A DNA stretch of 62,939 bases from Bacteroidota bacterium (GCA_023392125.1 JAEVZS010000006.1:1-62939), one strand, 5' to 3'; positions 29,428 to 39,829 are shown, counted from the stretch's first letter. Notes: generated by a model from the sequence alone, not told the origin. Numbers and translations: made by a program.

Positions 29428-31852
29428 CTTGTAACCTGGAATTCGTTTGTAGTTCGGCTTTAGTTTCCAGCTGAAGCCTGGATATATCTATTTCTTCATC
29501 TTCATCTTCGGTATAAAACCTGCTCTGCTTCGGCAACAGCGTAAACAGGTTGTTACGATACCCCTTGCTGGCCGTAATCAGCATGGCTGGCAAAAGGGTC
29601 AGATTGGTAATCATGGCAAAGAAAAGCGTAATGGAAGTAAGAATTCCCAATGCGATCGTCCCGCCAAAATTTGAGAAAGCAAATATCACAAATCCAAAGA
29701 ATAAAACAATGGACGTATAAATCATACTTATACCTGTTTCTTTCAGCGCCCGGGTCACTGCCAGCAAAACATTATCATTGCACAACTTCATTTCCTGCCG
29801 GTATTTGCTCAGAAAATGGATGGAATCATCCACAGCGATACCAAAAGCCACACTAAAAATCAGCGCTGTACTGGGTTTCAGCGGGATGGCAAAAAGCCCC
29901 ATAATGCCTGTTGTCAGAATCAGCGGAATAAGATTCGGTATCAGTGAGATTACTACCATCTTAAAATTCCTGAACAACAGAGCCATCACGATGCTTATAC
30001 TCAGTATCGCAAAAAAGAGACTTTCTCTGAGGCCATTGATCAGAAACTGGTTTCCTTTGAGGAAGAGAAGCGTGGTTCCGGTAATCCGGACCTCAAAATC
30101 TGTTCCGGCAAAAATCTCTTTGGCTTTGGGCAGCACCTCTTTGTTGATCAGCGCATCCATAAAGTCAGAGCCTTTGTCCGCGACTTTCGCTGAAAAACGC
30201 ACCTGGCTGCCGGCCGAATCAACCAGCGAGCTCATAATTCCCTTGCTGTCATCACTCTTGCCCAGATATTGTACTATAAACAGCTGCTCTCTGTTTGAAG
30301 GCAGCCGGTACTGTGAAGGATTGCCATTGTAAAAAGCCTGTGTAGCTCCCTTTACGACATTGAGAATCGATAAAGGCGTGCTTACATGGTCAAGGGACTT
30401 CAGGTATGTTTCAAACTCTTCAAGCTTCTCAAGATTTTCCAGCTTCATTACCGATTTGGGCTTCTTGAGATCCACGATTATCTCCATTGGCATAATCCCT
30501 CCAAAATTGTCCTCAAGGAAGGTCAGATCTGATTTTACATCACTTTGCGATGGAAGATCATCGACCATATAGGAAATGCTTCTGACCTGAAAAGCTCCAT
30601 AGATCGCAATGCAGATGGCGACAACCATCAGGGAGTATACCAGACGTCTTTTGCGAAGCGCTCCTGTCTCAAGAATATGAAGAATTTTCTTCAGCGCACT
30701 CAGATCCAGGTGATTCAACTGTCTGGAATCCGGAGCAGGAAGATAGATCAGCAGCGAAGGTATAATCATATTGCTGATCATGAATGTAGCCATGGACACA
30801 ACTCCCGCTGTAAGCCCGAACTCCTTGAGAATGGATATATCCGTAAAGTACAGAACAAAGAAACCAATCGCCGTAGTAAAGTTGGTCATCAGTGTCAGCG
30901 CTCCGATCTTCTGGATACAGCGGCTGACAGCCTTGATTTTATTGCCATGCTTGCGATATTCCTGATGGAATTTGTTAAACATATACACACAATTGGGAAT
31001 ACCTATGACAATAATAAGCGCCGGTAAAATCCCCGTGAGCAATGTAATCTTGTAGCCCAGCAGCACAAGGATACCCAGTGTCCAGACTACAGTCGTAATA
31101 ATAATGAGAAAAGTCAGCAGCACAGTATGCCAGGAGCGGAAAAAGAAAAACAGCACAGCTGAAGTCACAATGGCTGCCAGTATCAGAAACAGCTTGAATT
31201 CACCCTGTACCTCTTTCACCATGATCGCCCGCACATAAGGCAATCCGGCATAATGCATGGTAATGGATGATTCCGCGCCAAACTGATCGGCATAGCCCAG
31301 AATATCATCAACCACAGCAGCTCTTCCCGCAGAGTTGAGCACATCCTTGTCAATAGCAACCGCTACCAGCGTAGCTCCGGTTTCGGGATTTATGATCTGA
31401 TTTTCAAATATTTTTACCTGAGATGCAACTTTGAGCAGACTATCCAGCTCTGCCTGACTTTCAGGCATGCGATTAAAAACAGAGGTCAGCTCAAAGCGCC
31501 TGACTTCATTATTCTTTGCGATTGTTTTAAGCGTGGGGATCGAAATGACATCCTTTACTCCCTCAACTTTCTTCAGATTGTCGCAGAGTGCATAAAAACG
31601 CTGAAAGTTTTCCAGCTGGTACAGCTTCTCATCCTTCATACCGAGCACCAGCATGTTGCCATCTTCTCCGTACTGTGCCCTAAACTTCTCAAAATACTGA
31701 AGATCTGGATCTGACTTGGGAACTACCTTAACAAAGTCATAGGTCATTTCGACCTGCGTGGCCTTATACCCCATAAAGAGCGTCGCTGATGCAAGAACGA
31801 TCAGGAGTATCAAGCGGTTCTTAATAACAAAACTGGAAATTGGAGTCCACAT
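29414..31852 (-). CDS. RND/MMPL-family transporter
   Basis: 812 residues with the pseudo-duplicated layout of patched/MMPL-like RND exporters: one N-terminal transmembrane helix, a ~200-residue periplasmic loop, five helices (~225-375 with VLFFFFRSWHTVLLTFLIII and IIVIGIPNCVYMFNKF), then a second copy (helix at ~405, loop ~425-620, five helices ~635-775 with IFSVAFGIAVDDSIHFLSKY). The Asp pair in AVDDS fits the proton relay. Such exporters in Bacteroidota move lipids or hopanoid-like molecules, or unknown hydrophobic cargo. It precedes and overlaps ileS. Confidence 0.9.
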   Translation of the reverse strand: MWTPISSFVIKNRLILLIVLASATLFMGYKATQVEMTYDFVKVVPKSDPDLQYFEKFRAQYGEDGNMLVLGMKDEKLYQLENFQRFYALCDNLKKVEGVKDVISIPTLKTIAKNNEVRRFELTSVFNRMPESQAELDSLLKVASQVKIFENQIINPETGATLVAVAIDKDVLNSAGRAAVVDDILGYADQFGAESSITMHYAGLPYVRAIMVKEVQGEFKLFLILAAIVTSAVLFFFFRSWHTVLLTFLIIITTVVWTLGILVLLGYKITLLTGILPALIIVIGIPNCVYMFNKFHQEYRKHGNKIKAVSRCIQKIGALTLMTNFTTAIGFFVLYFTDISILKEFGLTAGVVSMATFMISNMIIPSLLIYLPAPDSRQLNHLDLSALKKILHILETGALRKRRLVYSLMVVAICIAIYGAFQVRSISYMVDDLPSQSDVKSDLTFLEDNFGGIMPMEIIVDLKKPKSVMKLENLEKLEEFETYLKSLDHVSTPLSILNVVKGATQAFYNGNPSQYRLPSNREQLFIVQYLGKSDDSKGIMSSLVDSAGSQVRFSAKVADKGSDFMDALINKEVLPKAKEIFAGTDFEVRITGTTLLFLKGNQFLINGLRESLFFAILSISIVMALLFRNFKMVVISLIPNLIPLILTTGIMGLFAIPLKPSTALIFSVAFGIAVDDSIHFLSKYRQEMKLCNDNVLLAVTRALKETGISMIYTSIVLFFGFVIFAFSNFGGTIALGILTSITLFFAMITNLTLLPAMLITASKGYRNNLFTLLPKQSRFYTEDEDEEIDISRLQLETKAELQTNSRLQGEEV

Positions 31853-31871
31853 AGATTAATCAAAATGTGTT

Positions 31872-31879
31872 CAAATGTA
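31872..31879 (-). promoter_or_regulatory. Candidate -7 promoter box of the RND transporter gene
   Basis: The complement reads TACATTTG, matching TAnnTTTG, about 20 bases before the ATG at 31852. No clear -33 element was identified. Confidence 0.4.
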
Positions 31880-32007
31880 CTAATTTTAGATTATACTCCT
31901 GCACTCATGAAAGATCAGGGCAAAATCAGAGGAATAGTGTGTCAGACACCAATATAAAAGAATGAGGCCGGACTGCATATCTCAACCTCATTCACAAAAT
32001 TTTAGTT

Positions 32008-33090
<1,083 letters not shown>

Positions 33091-33114
33091 ATTTTTTTCT
33101 CTCAAATGGAATTG

Positions 33115-33122
33115 CAAAGATA
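33115..33122 (-). promoter_or_regulatory. Candidate -7 promoter box of prfA
   Basis: The complement reads TATCTTTG, an exact TAnnTTTG match, 24 bases before the chosen prfA ATG. The short leader this implies supports the ATG at 33090 over upstream starts. Confidence 0.45.
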
Positions 33123-33183
33123 CAAATTCCGTTATAGATTTATTGATTTAACATAAATTACCGTTTATATCTCCTCATTTCTT

Positions 33184-33735
33184 ATGCCAAAACCTAAGAA
33201 CAATTTTCTGCTTATCATTTTTTTAAGCTTGTTGATTCCTGCTTTTACCGCCTGCGACAACAATGACTCTGCAATTGATACCCGGGCGATTAAGGAAGAA
33301 ATCGGCAACAGAAAAATAAAAAAGATATCCGAGCTGCAGATTCTCGAAGCTTCTTTTGTAAAAGGCAGAGAACTCGTTGATACCCTCAGTGTTCAGAAAA
33401 ATGATTTGAAGCATACCGGCGAATCCGATACTCTTGACAAACAGTATCGCCTTGGGGCCATGCAGCCTCTGGTCGAATCACTGCAACAGGCCAACAAAGC
33501 GGAAATAAAAAAAGTCATTGCCGCAGACCTGAACAGCGCTACAACCCGAAAGCCCGAAAAAGAAATATTTGAAGCATACCAGTACAATGTCGCTCAGGGA
33601 CTGAAAATCGACGACAATGTACAGATTATGGATCGTTATGTATTTTATTCATCACCCATACTTGACAGCGGAGAACTCAAAGGTATGTGGAGCATTTATT
33701 TCGATAAAAGTGAAATCGTAAAAGCTATTCAGTGA
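33184..33735 (+). CDS. Hypothetical lipoprotein
   Basis: 183 residues. The N-terminus NNFLLIIFLSLLIPAFTACD is a lipoprotein signal with the lipidated Cys in FTAC. The mature part is charged and helical (RAIKEEIGNRKIKKISELQI) and ends in YVFYSSPILDSGELKGMWSI followed by ~12 residues. I do not recognise the family with certainty; a weak similarity to DUF3365-type periplasmic sensor domains is possible. It is divergent from prfA and followed by a terminator-like hairpin. Confidence 0.75.
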   Translation: MPKPKNNFLLIIFLSLLIPAFTACDNNDSAIDTRAIKEEIGNRKIKKISELQILEASFVKGRELVDTLSVQKNDLKHTGESDTLDKQYRLGAMQPLVESLQQANKAEIKKVIAADLNSATTRKPEKEIFEAYQYNVAQGLKIDDNVQIMDRYVFYSSPILDSGELKGMWSIYFDKSEIVKAIQ

Positions 33736-33740
33736 AACCG

Positions 33741-33778
33741 CCGGCAAACTGCCGGGCTTTACCGGCAATACTTTTTTT
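33741..33778 (+). terminator. Terminator-like region with two alternative hairpins
   Basis: GCCGG at 33751-33755 can pair with CCGGC at 33762-33766, placing a stem shortly before a seven-T run (33772-33778), or with CCGGC at 33741-33745. The first pairing would end the lipoprotein transcript; the second would compete with it. Confidence 0.55.
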
Positions 33779-33900
33779 AGGTGGCAGCACATTAAACTTT
33801 CTTGATCTATTGGAGTTTTCCACATACCAAAAACATACTTCAGATACCTGGTATTTGTAAAAGTCTGACTTGGGCAAACAGTAGTAAAAGAAACTCATAT

Positions 33901-33922
33901 TCCTCCCCGCGGAGGATTTTTT
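33901..33922 (+). promoter_or_regulatory. Hairpin enclosing GGAGG directly before the TonB receptor start
   Basis: Arms TCCTCC / GGAGGA with a CCGC loop, then six T and the ATG at 33923. The right arm is a perfect Shine-Dalgarno-like sequence hidden in the stem; the hairpin plus T run also looks like an intrinsic terminator. Confidence 0.5.
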
Positions 33923-36274
33923 ATGCAAAAGGTTTTTACGGTTATCATACTCCTTTTTTGTATGGGACGGGCATTTTGCCAGGAGCAGTATACCATTTCC
34001 GGGATGCTTACTGACGACAGCTCCGGTGAACCGCTCATAGCAGCCACCGTGTATGTACATGAAGACCAGTCACTGGGAACCTATTCCGATGAAAAAGGAC
34101 AGTATATCATTTCGCTCAAAGCCGGCACCTACACCCTTATCATAAATTATTTCAGCTATACCAGCGATACACTGCTGGTCACTGTTGATCAAAATGTACA
34201 ACTCAATGTCCGCCTCAGGCCAGAGACTCAGAAACTGGATGAAGTCGTGCTAAAAAGCACCGCCAGGCAGCAGGAAAATGTTGAAACCACCGACATGGGC
34301 AAAATCAGCATAAACGCTGAAACCGCCGGCAAACTGCCTGCCATATTCGGAGAAACCGATCTTATGAAAACTCTGCAGCTCCTGCCGGGAGTGCAGGCAG
34401 CAGGAGAAGGCAATACGGGTATCTATGTCAGAGGCGGAGGCCCTGATCAGAATCTGGTTCTTCTGGACAATGCCCCTGTATACAATACAGGACATCTGTT
34501 TGGCTTTTTTTCTGTGTTTAACAACGATGCGATATCCGATGTCACACTGTATAAAGGAAATATTCCGGCTCAATATGGCGGAAGAATATCTTCCGTGATC
34601 GGCTTTTCCATGAAAGAAGGAAATTATAAAAAACTCAAAGCCGAAGGCGGTATAGGATTAATATCAAGCAGACTAGCTCTTTCCGGTCCCATTGTCAAAG
34701 ACAAAGCTTCCTTTATAGTCTCAGGCCGGAGGAGCTATCTGGATATCATATCCAAACCCATAGCCAGAAGCAGGGGTTTCGGGGGGGTACCCTATTATTT
34801 CTATGACCTCAACGGAAAACTAAGCTGGAAAGCCGGTAAAAAAGACCGGTTTTGTCTGAGTGGTTATTATGGGAGAGACCAGCTCAGGATGACTTTTTTT
34901 GATGACCGGATCAATATACTCACACATTGGGGAAATGCGACCACTACATTCGCCTGGCACCATGTATACAATGAAAAACTAATTCAGGATCTTTCACTTA
35001 TTTACAACAAATTTGATTTTCTGGCCAGTGCGCGGTTTGACCAGTATCAGACCTCTATCAACTCAGCCATTACGGACTATACGTTCAGAGCCGACTATGA
35101 ATACCTCCCCTCGGTAAAGCACAAAATCCGGTTTGGCTTTCAATACACATGGCATACATTTACCCCGAGAAAATCCAGTACTACTGCTGATTCAACCCAG
35201 TTTGACAATGGCGTTGCCAACAATCACATATATGCGCACGATCTCGCCCTTTATGCCGAAGACGAGGTCAATATCAATGAAAAGCTCCGATTGAATATTG
35301 GATTACGTTACAATCTCTTTAATCAGACAGGACCATATACCTACCTGCCTCCAAACGACAATGAAAATAACACTCTGCTTTTCAAACGCGGCGAAAGCGT
35401 GAAAACCTGGCATGGACTTGAGCCCAGAATTGCTCTGAGATACCTGATCAATCCGGAATCTTCTGTCAAAACCTCCTTTACCGTTGCCAATCAGTATATA
35501 CACATGATATCGCTCACCGGCAATATGATGCCTTTCGATATATGGCTGCCCAGCACCATTCTGACTGCACCGCAGCGAGGCTGGCAATATTCACTGGGAT
35601 ATTTCAGAGATATCCGTAGCAACCGGTACGAGTTCTCGGCAGAAACCTACTACAAGGAAATGAAAAATCAGCTTGAGTACCGCCAGGACTATGTCCCCTC
35701 CGTTACCGGCCAGCCTGAATATGATCTTGTCAAAGGCGCGGGCTGGGCATATGGGATAGAGCTGTTTTTCAAAAAAAAGTACGGCAATCTGCAGGGCTGG
35801 ATCGGCTATACTCTGTCCAGAACATTACGCAAATTTCCGGATATCAATGAAGGAAGGATATTCCCGGCCAGATACGACCGTATTCATGACCTTAATATTG
35901 TAGCTACGTATGATTATGGCGCACGCTGGACATTCGGAGCAACGTTTGTATTTGCTTCCGGTCAGGCTGTTACCCTTCCCGAAAGGCGCTATTTTATTGA
36001 GGGAAACCTCTATTTCCAATACGGAGACCGCAACAGCTACCGGATGCAGCCATACAACCGGCTGGATCTTTCGGTCACCTATCGCGGCAAAGAAACCAGA
36101 AAATTCAGATCGAGCTGGACACTGGCAGTTTATAATGTATATAATCGAAAAAATCCGTATATGTATTTTATTGATGCCTATATCAGCCCCGAAGATCTGA
36201 ATATAAATCTCTCTGCTAAGAAGCTTTATCTCTTCCCGATATTGCCATCACTGACCTGGAACTTTTCATTCTAA
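33923..36274 (+). CDS. TonB-dependent outer-membrane receptor with CarboxypepD_reg-like domain
   Basis: 783 residues with signal peptide (VFTVIILLFCMGRAFCQ). Residues ~24-105 are a carboxypeptidase-regulatory-like domain (ISGMLTDDSSGEPLIAATVY), ~105-230 the plug (LMKTLQLLPGVQAAGEGNTG, IYVRGGGPDQNLVLLDNAPV) and the rest the beta-barrel, ending SLTWNFSF with a terminal Phe. It imports an unknown ligand using TonB energy. The stop codon overlaps the start of a DUF4249 lipoprotein, a pair that recurs in Bacteroidota and is distinct from SusC/SusD. Shorter than SusC proteins (~1000 residues), closer to siderophore- or metal-type receptors; the ligand cannot be read from the sequence. Confidence 0.92.
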   Translation: MQKVFTVIILLFCMGRAFCQEQYTISGMLTDDSSGEPLIAATVYVHEDQSLGTYSDEKGQYIISLKAGTYTLIINYFSYTSDTLLVTVDQNVQLNVRLRPETQKLDEVVLKSTARQQENVETTDMGKISINAETAGKLPAIFGETDLMKTLQLLPGVQAAGEGNTGIYVRGGGPDQNLVLLDNAPVYNTGHLFGFFSVFNNDAISDVTLYKGNIPAQYGGRISSVIGFSMKEGNYKKLKAEGGIGLISSRLALSGPIVKDKASFIVSGRRSYLDIISKPIARSRGFGGVPYYFYDLNGKLSWKAGKKDRFCLSGYYGRDQLRMTFFDDRINILTHWGNATTTFAWHHVYNEKLIQDLSLIYNKFDFLASARFDQYQTSINSAITDYTFRADYEYLPSVKHKIRFGFQYTWHTFTPRKSSTTADSTQFDNGVANNHIYAHDLALYAEDEVNINEKLRLNIGLRYNLFNQTGPYTYLPPNDNENNTLLFKRGESVKTWHGLEPRIALRYLINPESSVKTSFTVANQYIHMISLTGNMMPFDIWLPSTILTAPQRGWQYSLGYFRDIRSNRYEFSAETYYKEMKNQLEYRQDYVPSVTGQPEYDLVKGAGWAYGIELFFKKKYGNLQGWIGYTLSRTLRKFPDINEGRIFPARYDRIHDLNIVATYDYGARWTFGATFVFASGQAVTLPERRYFIEGNLYFQYGDRNSYRMQPYNRLDLSVTYRGKETRKFRSSWTLAVYNVYNRKNPYMYFIDAYISPEDLNINLSAKKLYLFPILPSLTWNFSF

Positions 36275-37227
36275 TGCATATGCCCGACAGATTACCCGCC
36301 ATAGCATTCCTGATTTCTGCTCTGATTTTTGCGGCCTGTGAAAAAGAAATCACCATAAAGCCAAACGAAGGCAATGATCTTATAGTAGTCGAAGGACATA
36401 TTGAACCCGATCTCCCTCCTTATGTAATTCTGACTCGTAGTCAGACGTTCTTCTCGGAGACAGACATTACTTCCCTCAGCCATATATTCGTACAGGGAGC
36501 CACCGTAACGGTTTCTGACGGCCATCGGACAGTGGCGCTTACAGAGCTTGCAAGCAACAATCTTCCGGGCGATCTGCTCGATTCCATTTCCAGAATGATT
36601 GGCCTCCCTCTGGCATCTGTATCAAACCCTGACGGACTCAAGGCTGTCATCTATACCACCAGCGAGCTTACCGGACAGTCCGGAGGACGGTACACCTTGT
36701 CTGTGGAGGCAGACGGACAGCATCTTTCTGCTGTCACCACTATACCAGACCGGATTGTTCTTGATTCTGTCTGGACTATCCCGCATCCTGCTACCGATAC
36801 ATTAAGAACCCTTATGGTACGGTATACAGATCCGGCACCGGAAGAAAACTATGTACGGTATTTCACTTCGGTCAACGGCCGGCCTTTTTTTCCACCTTAT
36901 TTCACATCTGTGCTGGACGAAAAAACATACTTCAACACCAGCGGAAAAATAGTTGATATTCCGCTTGAAAAAGGGCATAACCGCTACGACAATGACATTG
37001 ATTTCTCTGTTTATTCGTATTTTGCCGCCAGCGATACCATTGTATTGCGCTGGTGCAGTATAGACAAGGATCATTTCAGATTCTGGAGCACAGCCGAGTT
37101 TAACCGGAACAGCGGTGGCAACCCGTTTAGCAACCCGACTCATATCAGCAGCAATATCAAAGGCGGGCTGGGCATATGGGGAGGTTATAATCCGGGCTAT
37201 TATATCATTCGTCCGGAATCTGATTAA
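36274..37227 (+). CDS. DUF4249-family lipoprotein, TonB receptor partner
   Basis: 317 residues. Lipoprotein signal RLPAIAFLISALIFAACEKE with the lipidated Cys in FAAC. The mature start IVVEGHIEPDLPPYVILTRS and the following beta-rich body match the DUF4249 pattern. In known genomes such proteins lie right after a TonB receptor with a CarboxypepD_reg-like domain, as here, and are presumed to be surface lipoproteins that assist ligand uptake, although the role is not established. The start shares a base with the receptor stop codon, so translation is probably coupled. Confidence 0.87.
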   Translation: MHMPDRLPAIAFLISALIFAACEKEITIKPNEGNDLIVVEGHIEPDLPPYVILTRSQTFFSETDITSLSHIFVQGATVTVSDGHRTVALTELASNNLPGDLLDSISRMIGLPLASVSNPDGLKAVIYTTSELTGQSGGRYTLSVEADGQHLSAVTTIPDRIVLDSVWTIPHPATDTLRTLMVRYTDPAPEENYVRYFTSVNGRPFFPPYFTSVLDEKTYFNTSGKIVDIPLEKGHNRYDNDIDFSVYSYFAASDTIVLRWCSIDKDHFRFWSTAEFNRNSGGNPFSNPTHISSNIKGGLGIWGGYNPGYYIIRPESD

Positions 37228-37251
37228 CACTTCCGGAGATTACATACAGAC

Positions 37252-38385
37252 ATGAACATAGATCATATACGACAAGAGCTTCCCGCTTTGCAGCGCCAGC
37301 TTTATTTTAATACCGGCACCTGTGGCCCTCTGCCGGTATCTGTTACAAACCGTATGAAAGCAGCGCTGGATGAGCAGCTGCAAACCGGGCGGGCAGATCT
37401 GCGCCATTTCGAACGGCTCATCACCCTTAAGAAAGAAATCAAGGGGCTGCTGGCTTCAATGATCAATAGTGCTCCTGAGGAAATCAGTCTGACCAGCAGC
37501 ACAACCGAGGGCCTCAATATAGTTATCAATGGTATGGACTGGCGCTATGGAGACGAAGTTATTACCACCAATGCCGAGCACCCAACCGGTTACGGACCTC
37601 TTTTCAATCTGAAATCCAGGGGAGTAAAAATTCATTTTCTTGATGTACTCGGGGGATATGATTCCATTGCGGATCAGCTACAGTCATTGATCTCTCCCCG
37701 TACCAGACTGTTAAGCATTTCCCATACAGTGTACTGTACAGGAGACCGTCTTCCTGCAAAAGAGCTGATCGATATCGCACATCGGCACAATATACCCGTA
37801 CTGCTTGATGGAGCTCAGTCCTTCGGAGCCATAGCTCTGGATATGCGGGAACTTCAGTGTGATTTTTATGCAGCTCCCGGCCAGAAATGGGTCTGTGGTC
37901 CGGAAGGCACGGGCTTTTTGTTTGTCAGCAGCAGGGCCAGGCAGTACATTCGACCTGTTTTTACCAGCTATACTGCTATAAAGGAGATTGATCTGTATAA
38001 CCATATGGAACTGGAAACCGATGGGAGGACCTTCGAATCCTGCACTATACAACCAGCTGCATTGGCTGGCATGCACGAAGCCCTTCGCTGGATACATTCG
38101 GCAGGTCCGGAAGAAAAAGAGAAGCGGAATAGGGATTTAAGCAGCTATGCCTGGAATCTTTTTACAGACAATCCGAGACTGACCATCATCAATCATCACC
38201 AGGCAGACAATCTGATCAGCTTTCATGTAGAGGGCATGTCATCTGCAGAAGTATCAGCCCGCCTTTTGGCACATGCAGTGATTGTAAGACCTGTACCTAT
38301 TACGGATGCCGTCCGGATATCGATCGGATTTTATAATACCGAAGAAGAAATTGAAAAAGTGAACCACTATCTGAGACTACTATAG
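37252..38385 (+). CDS. Class V (cysteine desulfurase-like) PLP aminotransferase
   Basis: 377 residues. Fold type I motifs: SLTSSTTEGLNIVINGMDW, TTNAEHPTGYGPLF, ISHTVYCTGDRLPAKELIDI, the PLP-binding aspartate in VLLDGAQSFG, and Schiff-base Lys212 in APGQKWVCGPEG. Homologues include isopenicillin N epimerase-like and kynureninase-like enzymes; the real substrate is unclear. The SxHxxxCTG arrangement (SISHTVYCTG) is close to the group of selenocysteine lyase/epimerase relatives. It begins 24 bases after the DUF4249 gene and may be in the same operon. Confidence 0.88.
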   Translation: MNIDHIRQELPALQRQLYFNTGTCGPLPVSVTNRMKAALDEQLQTGRADLRHFERLITLKKEIKGLLASMINSAPEEISLTSSTTEGLNIVINGMDWRYGDEVITTNAEHPTGYGPLFNLKSRGVKIHFLDVLGGYDSIADQLQSLISPRTRLLSISHTVYCTGDRLPAKELIDIAHRHNIPVLLDGAQSFGAIALDMRELQCDFYAAPGQKWVCGPEGTGFLFVSSRARQYIRPVFTSYTAIKEIDLYNHMELETDGRTFESCTIQPAALAGMHEALRWIHSAGPEEKEKRNRDLSSYAWNLFTDNPRLTIINHHQADNLISFHVEGMSSAEVSARLLAHAVIVRPVPITDAVRISIGFYNTEEEIEKVNHYLRLL

Positions 38386-38554
38386 AAAATTAACATTAAC
38401 GAACTCTGAACCTGAAAAAGATGCTTTAAAAAAGTACTTTAACGACAGACGACAAAATAACGACAGGCACAGAGGCATTCCGGGTATTTATTGTATTGAA
38501 GAACCGGATGGAATGCGAGAAACATATACTCAGAAACGGACAATTGTCAACCGA

Positions 38555-38944
38555 TTATGCTACCCCGCTACGGGCAAATCCGGTTCTTTTTTTCATCTCG
38601 ATTTCAATGTAAAAATCAAATGCCAATTGATTTAACCGGTCATTTTTATGGGGATCGGCCTGCTCGGCATAGATATCAAGCGTATCGTAGTACCATCGGA
38701 AAAGCTCGTCCGGCCTGGAGTCGAAACCCATAAACGCAAGAATAAGAATCCCCATATCGAGTGAGCAATGAGAAGAGTCAAAGCCCATATTGTCAAGCCC
38801 CGTAGTAAGCTTGCGGTTTTTGAGTTCTTCTCGGATCATAAACAGAATAATTTCTGATCGCGGCGGCAACTTTACCAGCCTGAGATTGGAGGGAAGTTTG
38901 ATTTTCATTTTTGTATTAATTGATAGTTCAAGTTTTCTTTTCAT
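38555..38944 (-). CDS. Uncharacterised small protein, family shared with 56560-56877
   Basis: 129 residues; a shorter start at 38908 (MKIKLPSNLRL) is possible. No signal or membrane segment. I do not recognise the family, but the core aligns by eye with the protein at 56560-56877: IILFMIREELKNRKLTTGL against LILRLIKAEMKNFKLIRGL, LDMGILILAFMGFDSRPDEL against TDLGGLIISMMGFKEENREE, and a conserved acidic C-terminal helix. It is divergent from the XRE regulator gene at 39071 across a 126-base gap with an inverted repeat, which suggests control by that regulator. Function unknown; it is helical and probably cytoplasmic. Confidence 0.7.
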   Translation of the reverse strand: MKRKLELSINTKMKIKLPSNLRLVKLPPRSEIILFMIREELKNRKLTTGLDNMGFDSSHCSLDMGILILAFMGFDSRPDELFRWYYDTLDIYAEQADPHKNDRLNQLAFDFYIEIEMKKRTGFARSGVA

Positions 38945-39021
38945 AAGTTTTGCATTTGTATTTGTCGGAAAGAGCTGATTGCTGTAACTTTAACTGCTTA
39001 ATGATCAACACCACAAAGCAA

Positions 39022-39036
39022 GTGTAATTTTTACAC
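39022..39036. promoter_or_regulatory. Inverted repeat in the divergent gap before the XRE gene
   Basis: Arms GTGTAA and TTACAC with a 3-base spacer, 35 bases before the ATG at 39071. A TAACTTTA at 38985-38992 resembles a -7 box on the plus strand, so the repeat may be an operator just after the transcription start. Confidence 0.4.
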
Positions 39037-39070
39037 AATTGCAATATTTTCTCACAAAATCAACCTGCAT

Positions 39071-39520
39071 ATGAGCATTTTTTTTGGAAAAAACCTGAGC
39101 TACCTTCGGGATACTTTTAATATAAATCAGACAGAGTTATCTGAAAGCATAAATGTTAACAGAACAACCATATCCGATTATGAAAGAGGGAGAAGCGAGC
39201 CAAGCCTGGCAAAGCTTATGGCAATTGCAGAAAAATTCAACATTCCGGCAGATCTGCTGCTGGGCGAAACCATAGACCTCATTACCTATATAGAAAAACG
39301 GAAGAACAGTGGCAAAGGCATCCGCTATCCGCTTGATGATATACAGCATCCTCTGGCTTCAGATCGCAGCAACGTCTATTACAAAAAAACAAAATCTGAC
39401 GAAGATAAAGAACGGATCATAGCAGCCCAGGAACAAACCATCAATTCACTGAGCACCACAGTAGCTGTCCTGATGGACAGGATCAGAGATCTGGAAGCAC
39501 AATTAAGAAAAGACTCCTGA
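39071..39520 (+). CDS. XRE-family regulator with C-terminal coiled coil
   Basis: 149 residues. The HTH domain spans ~6-63: LSYLRDTFNINQTELSESIN, VNRTTISDYERGRSEPSLAK. A linker follows, then a predicted coiled coil (ERIIAAQEQTINSLSTTVAV, MDRIRDLEAQLRK). This HTH plus coiled-coil design is the same as in the next gene at 39907, with which it shares YERGRSEP, so the two are paralogues. It probably binds DNA as a dimer and controls itself or the divergent small-protein gene. Native ligand or signal unknown. Confidence 0.88.
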   Translation: MSIFFGKNLSYLRDTFNINQTELSESINVNRTTISDYERGRSEPSLAKLMAIAEKFNIPADLLLGETIDLITYIEKRKNSGKGIRYPLDDIQHPLASDRSNVYYKKTKSDEDKERIIAAQEQTINSLSTTVAVLMDRIRDLEAQLRKDS

Positions 39521-39568
39521 AAAACATCCGGGAAATAGTAAAAAAACACCTATCAGGCTCCCCCGGAT

Positions 39569-39589
39569 ATAGTGGAATAATTCCACTAT
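39569..39589. promoter_or_regulatory. Perfect palindrome, arms ATAGTGGAAT / ATTCCACTAT
   Basis: Two 10-base arms around a single central A, 48 bases after the first XRE gene. There is no T tract, so an operator is more likely than a terminator. The rest of the 39521-39906 gap is AT-rich apart from the element at 39792-39829. Confidence 0.45.
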
Positions 39590-39791
39590 TGTACTCCCGA
39601 TACCCGATCAGGAAATAGCATCATCTGGCAATTCGGATAACGGATTTCAATTTTTTGGTCCGAATTTTGAATTAGATTGACAATAAATTAGAACCCCATC
39701 ACTGAAAACATATTAAAAATCAAATCATTACACAACAAATACCTTTGCCTTATATACCTCTGACATCTTTCCTGCACAGGCAACTTTTCCG

Positions 39792-39829
39792 TAACTTTGT
39801 ATTATACAATAACTACCCTTATTGTATAA
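39792..39829 (+). promoter_or_regulatory. Promoter box and overlapping operator of the second XRE gene
   Basis: TAACTTTG at 39792-39799 matches the Bacteroidota -7 consensus exactly. Directly after it, where transcription should begin, is a perfect inverted repeat TTATACAATA / TATTGTATAA (39802-39811, 39820-39829; 8-base spacer). This layout suits repression, possibly by the XRE protein itself. The ATG lies 77 bases after the repeat. Confidence 0.55.
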
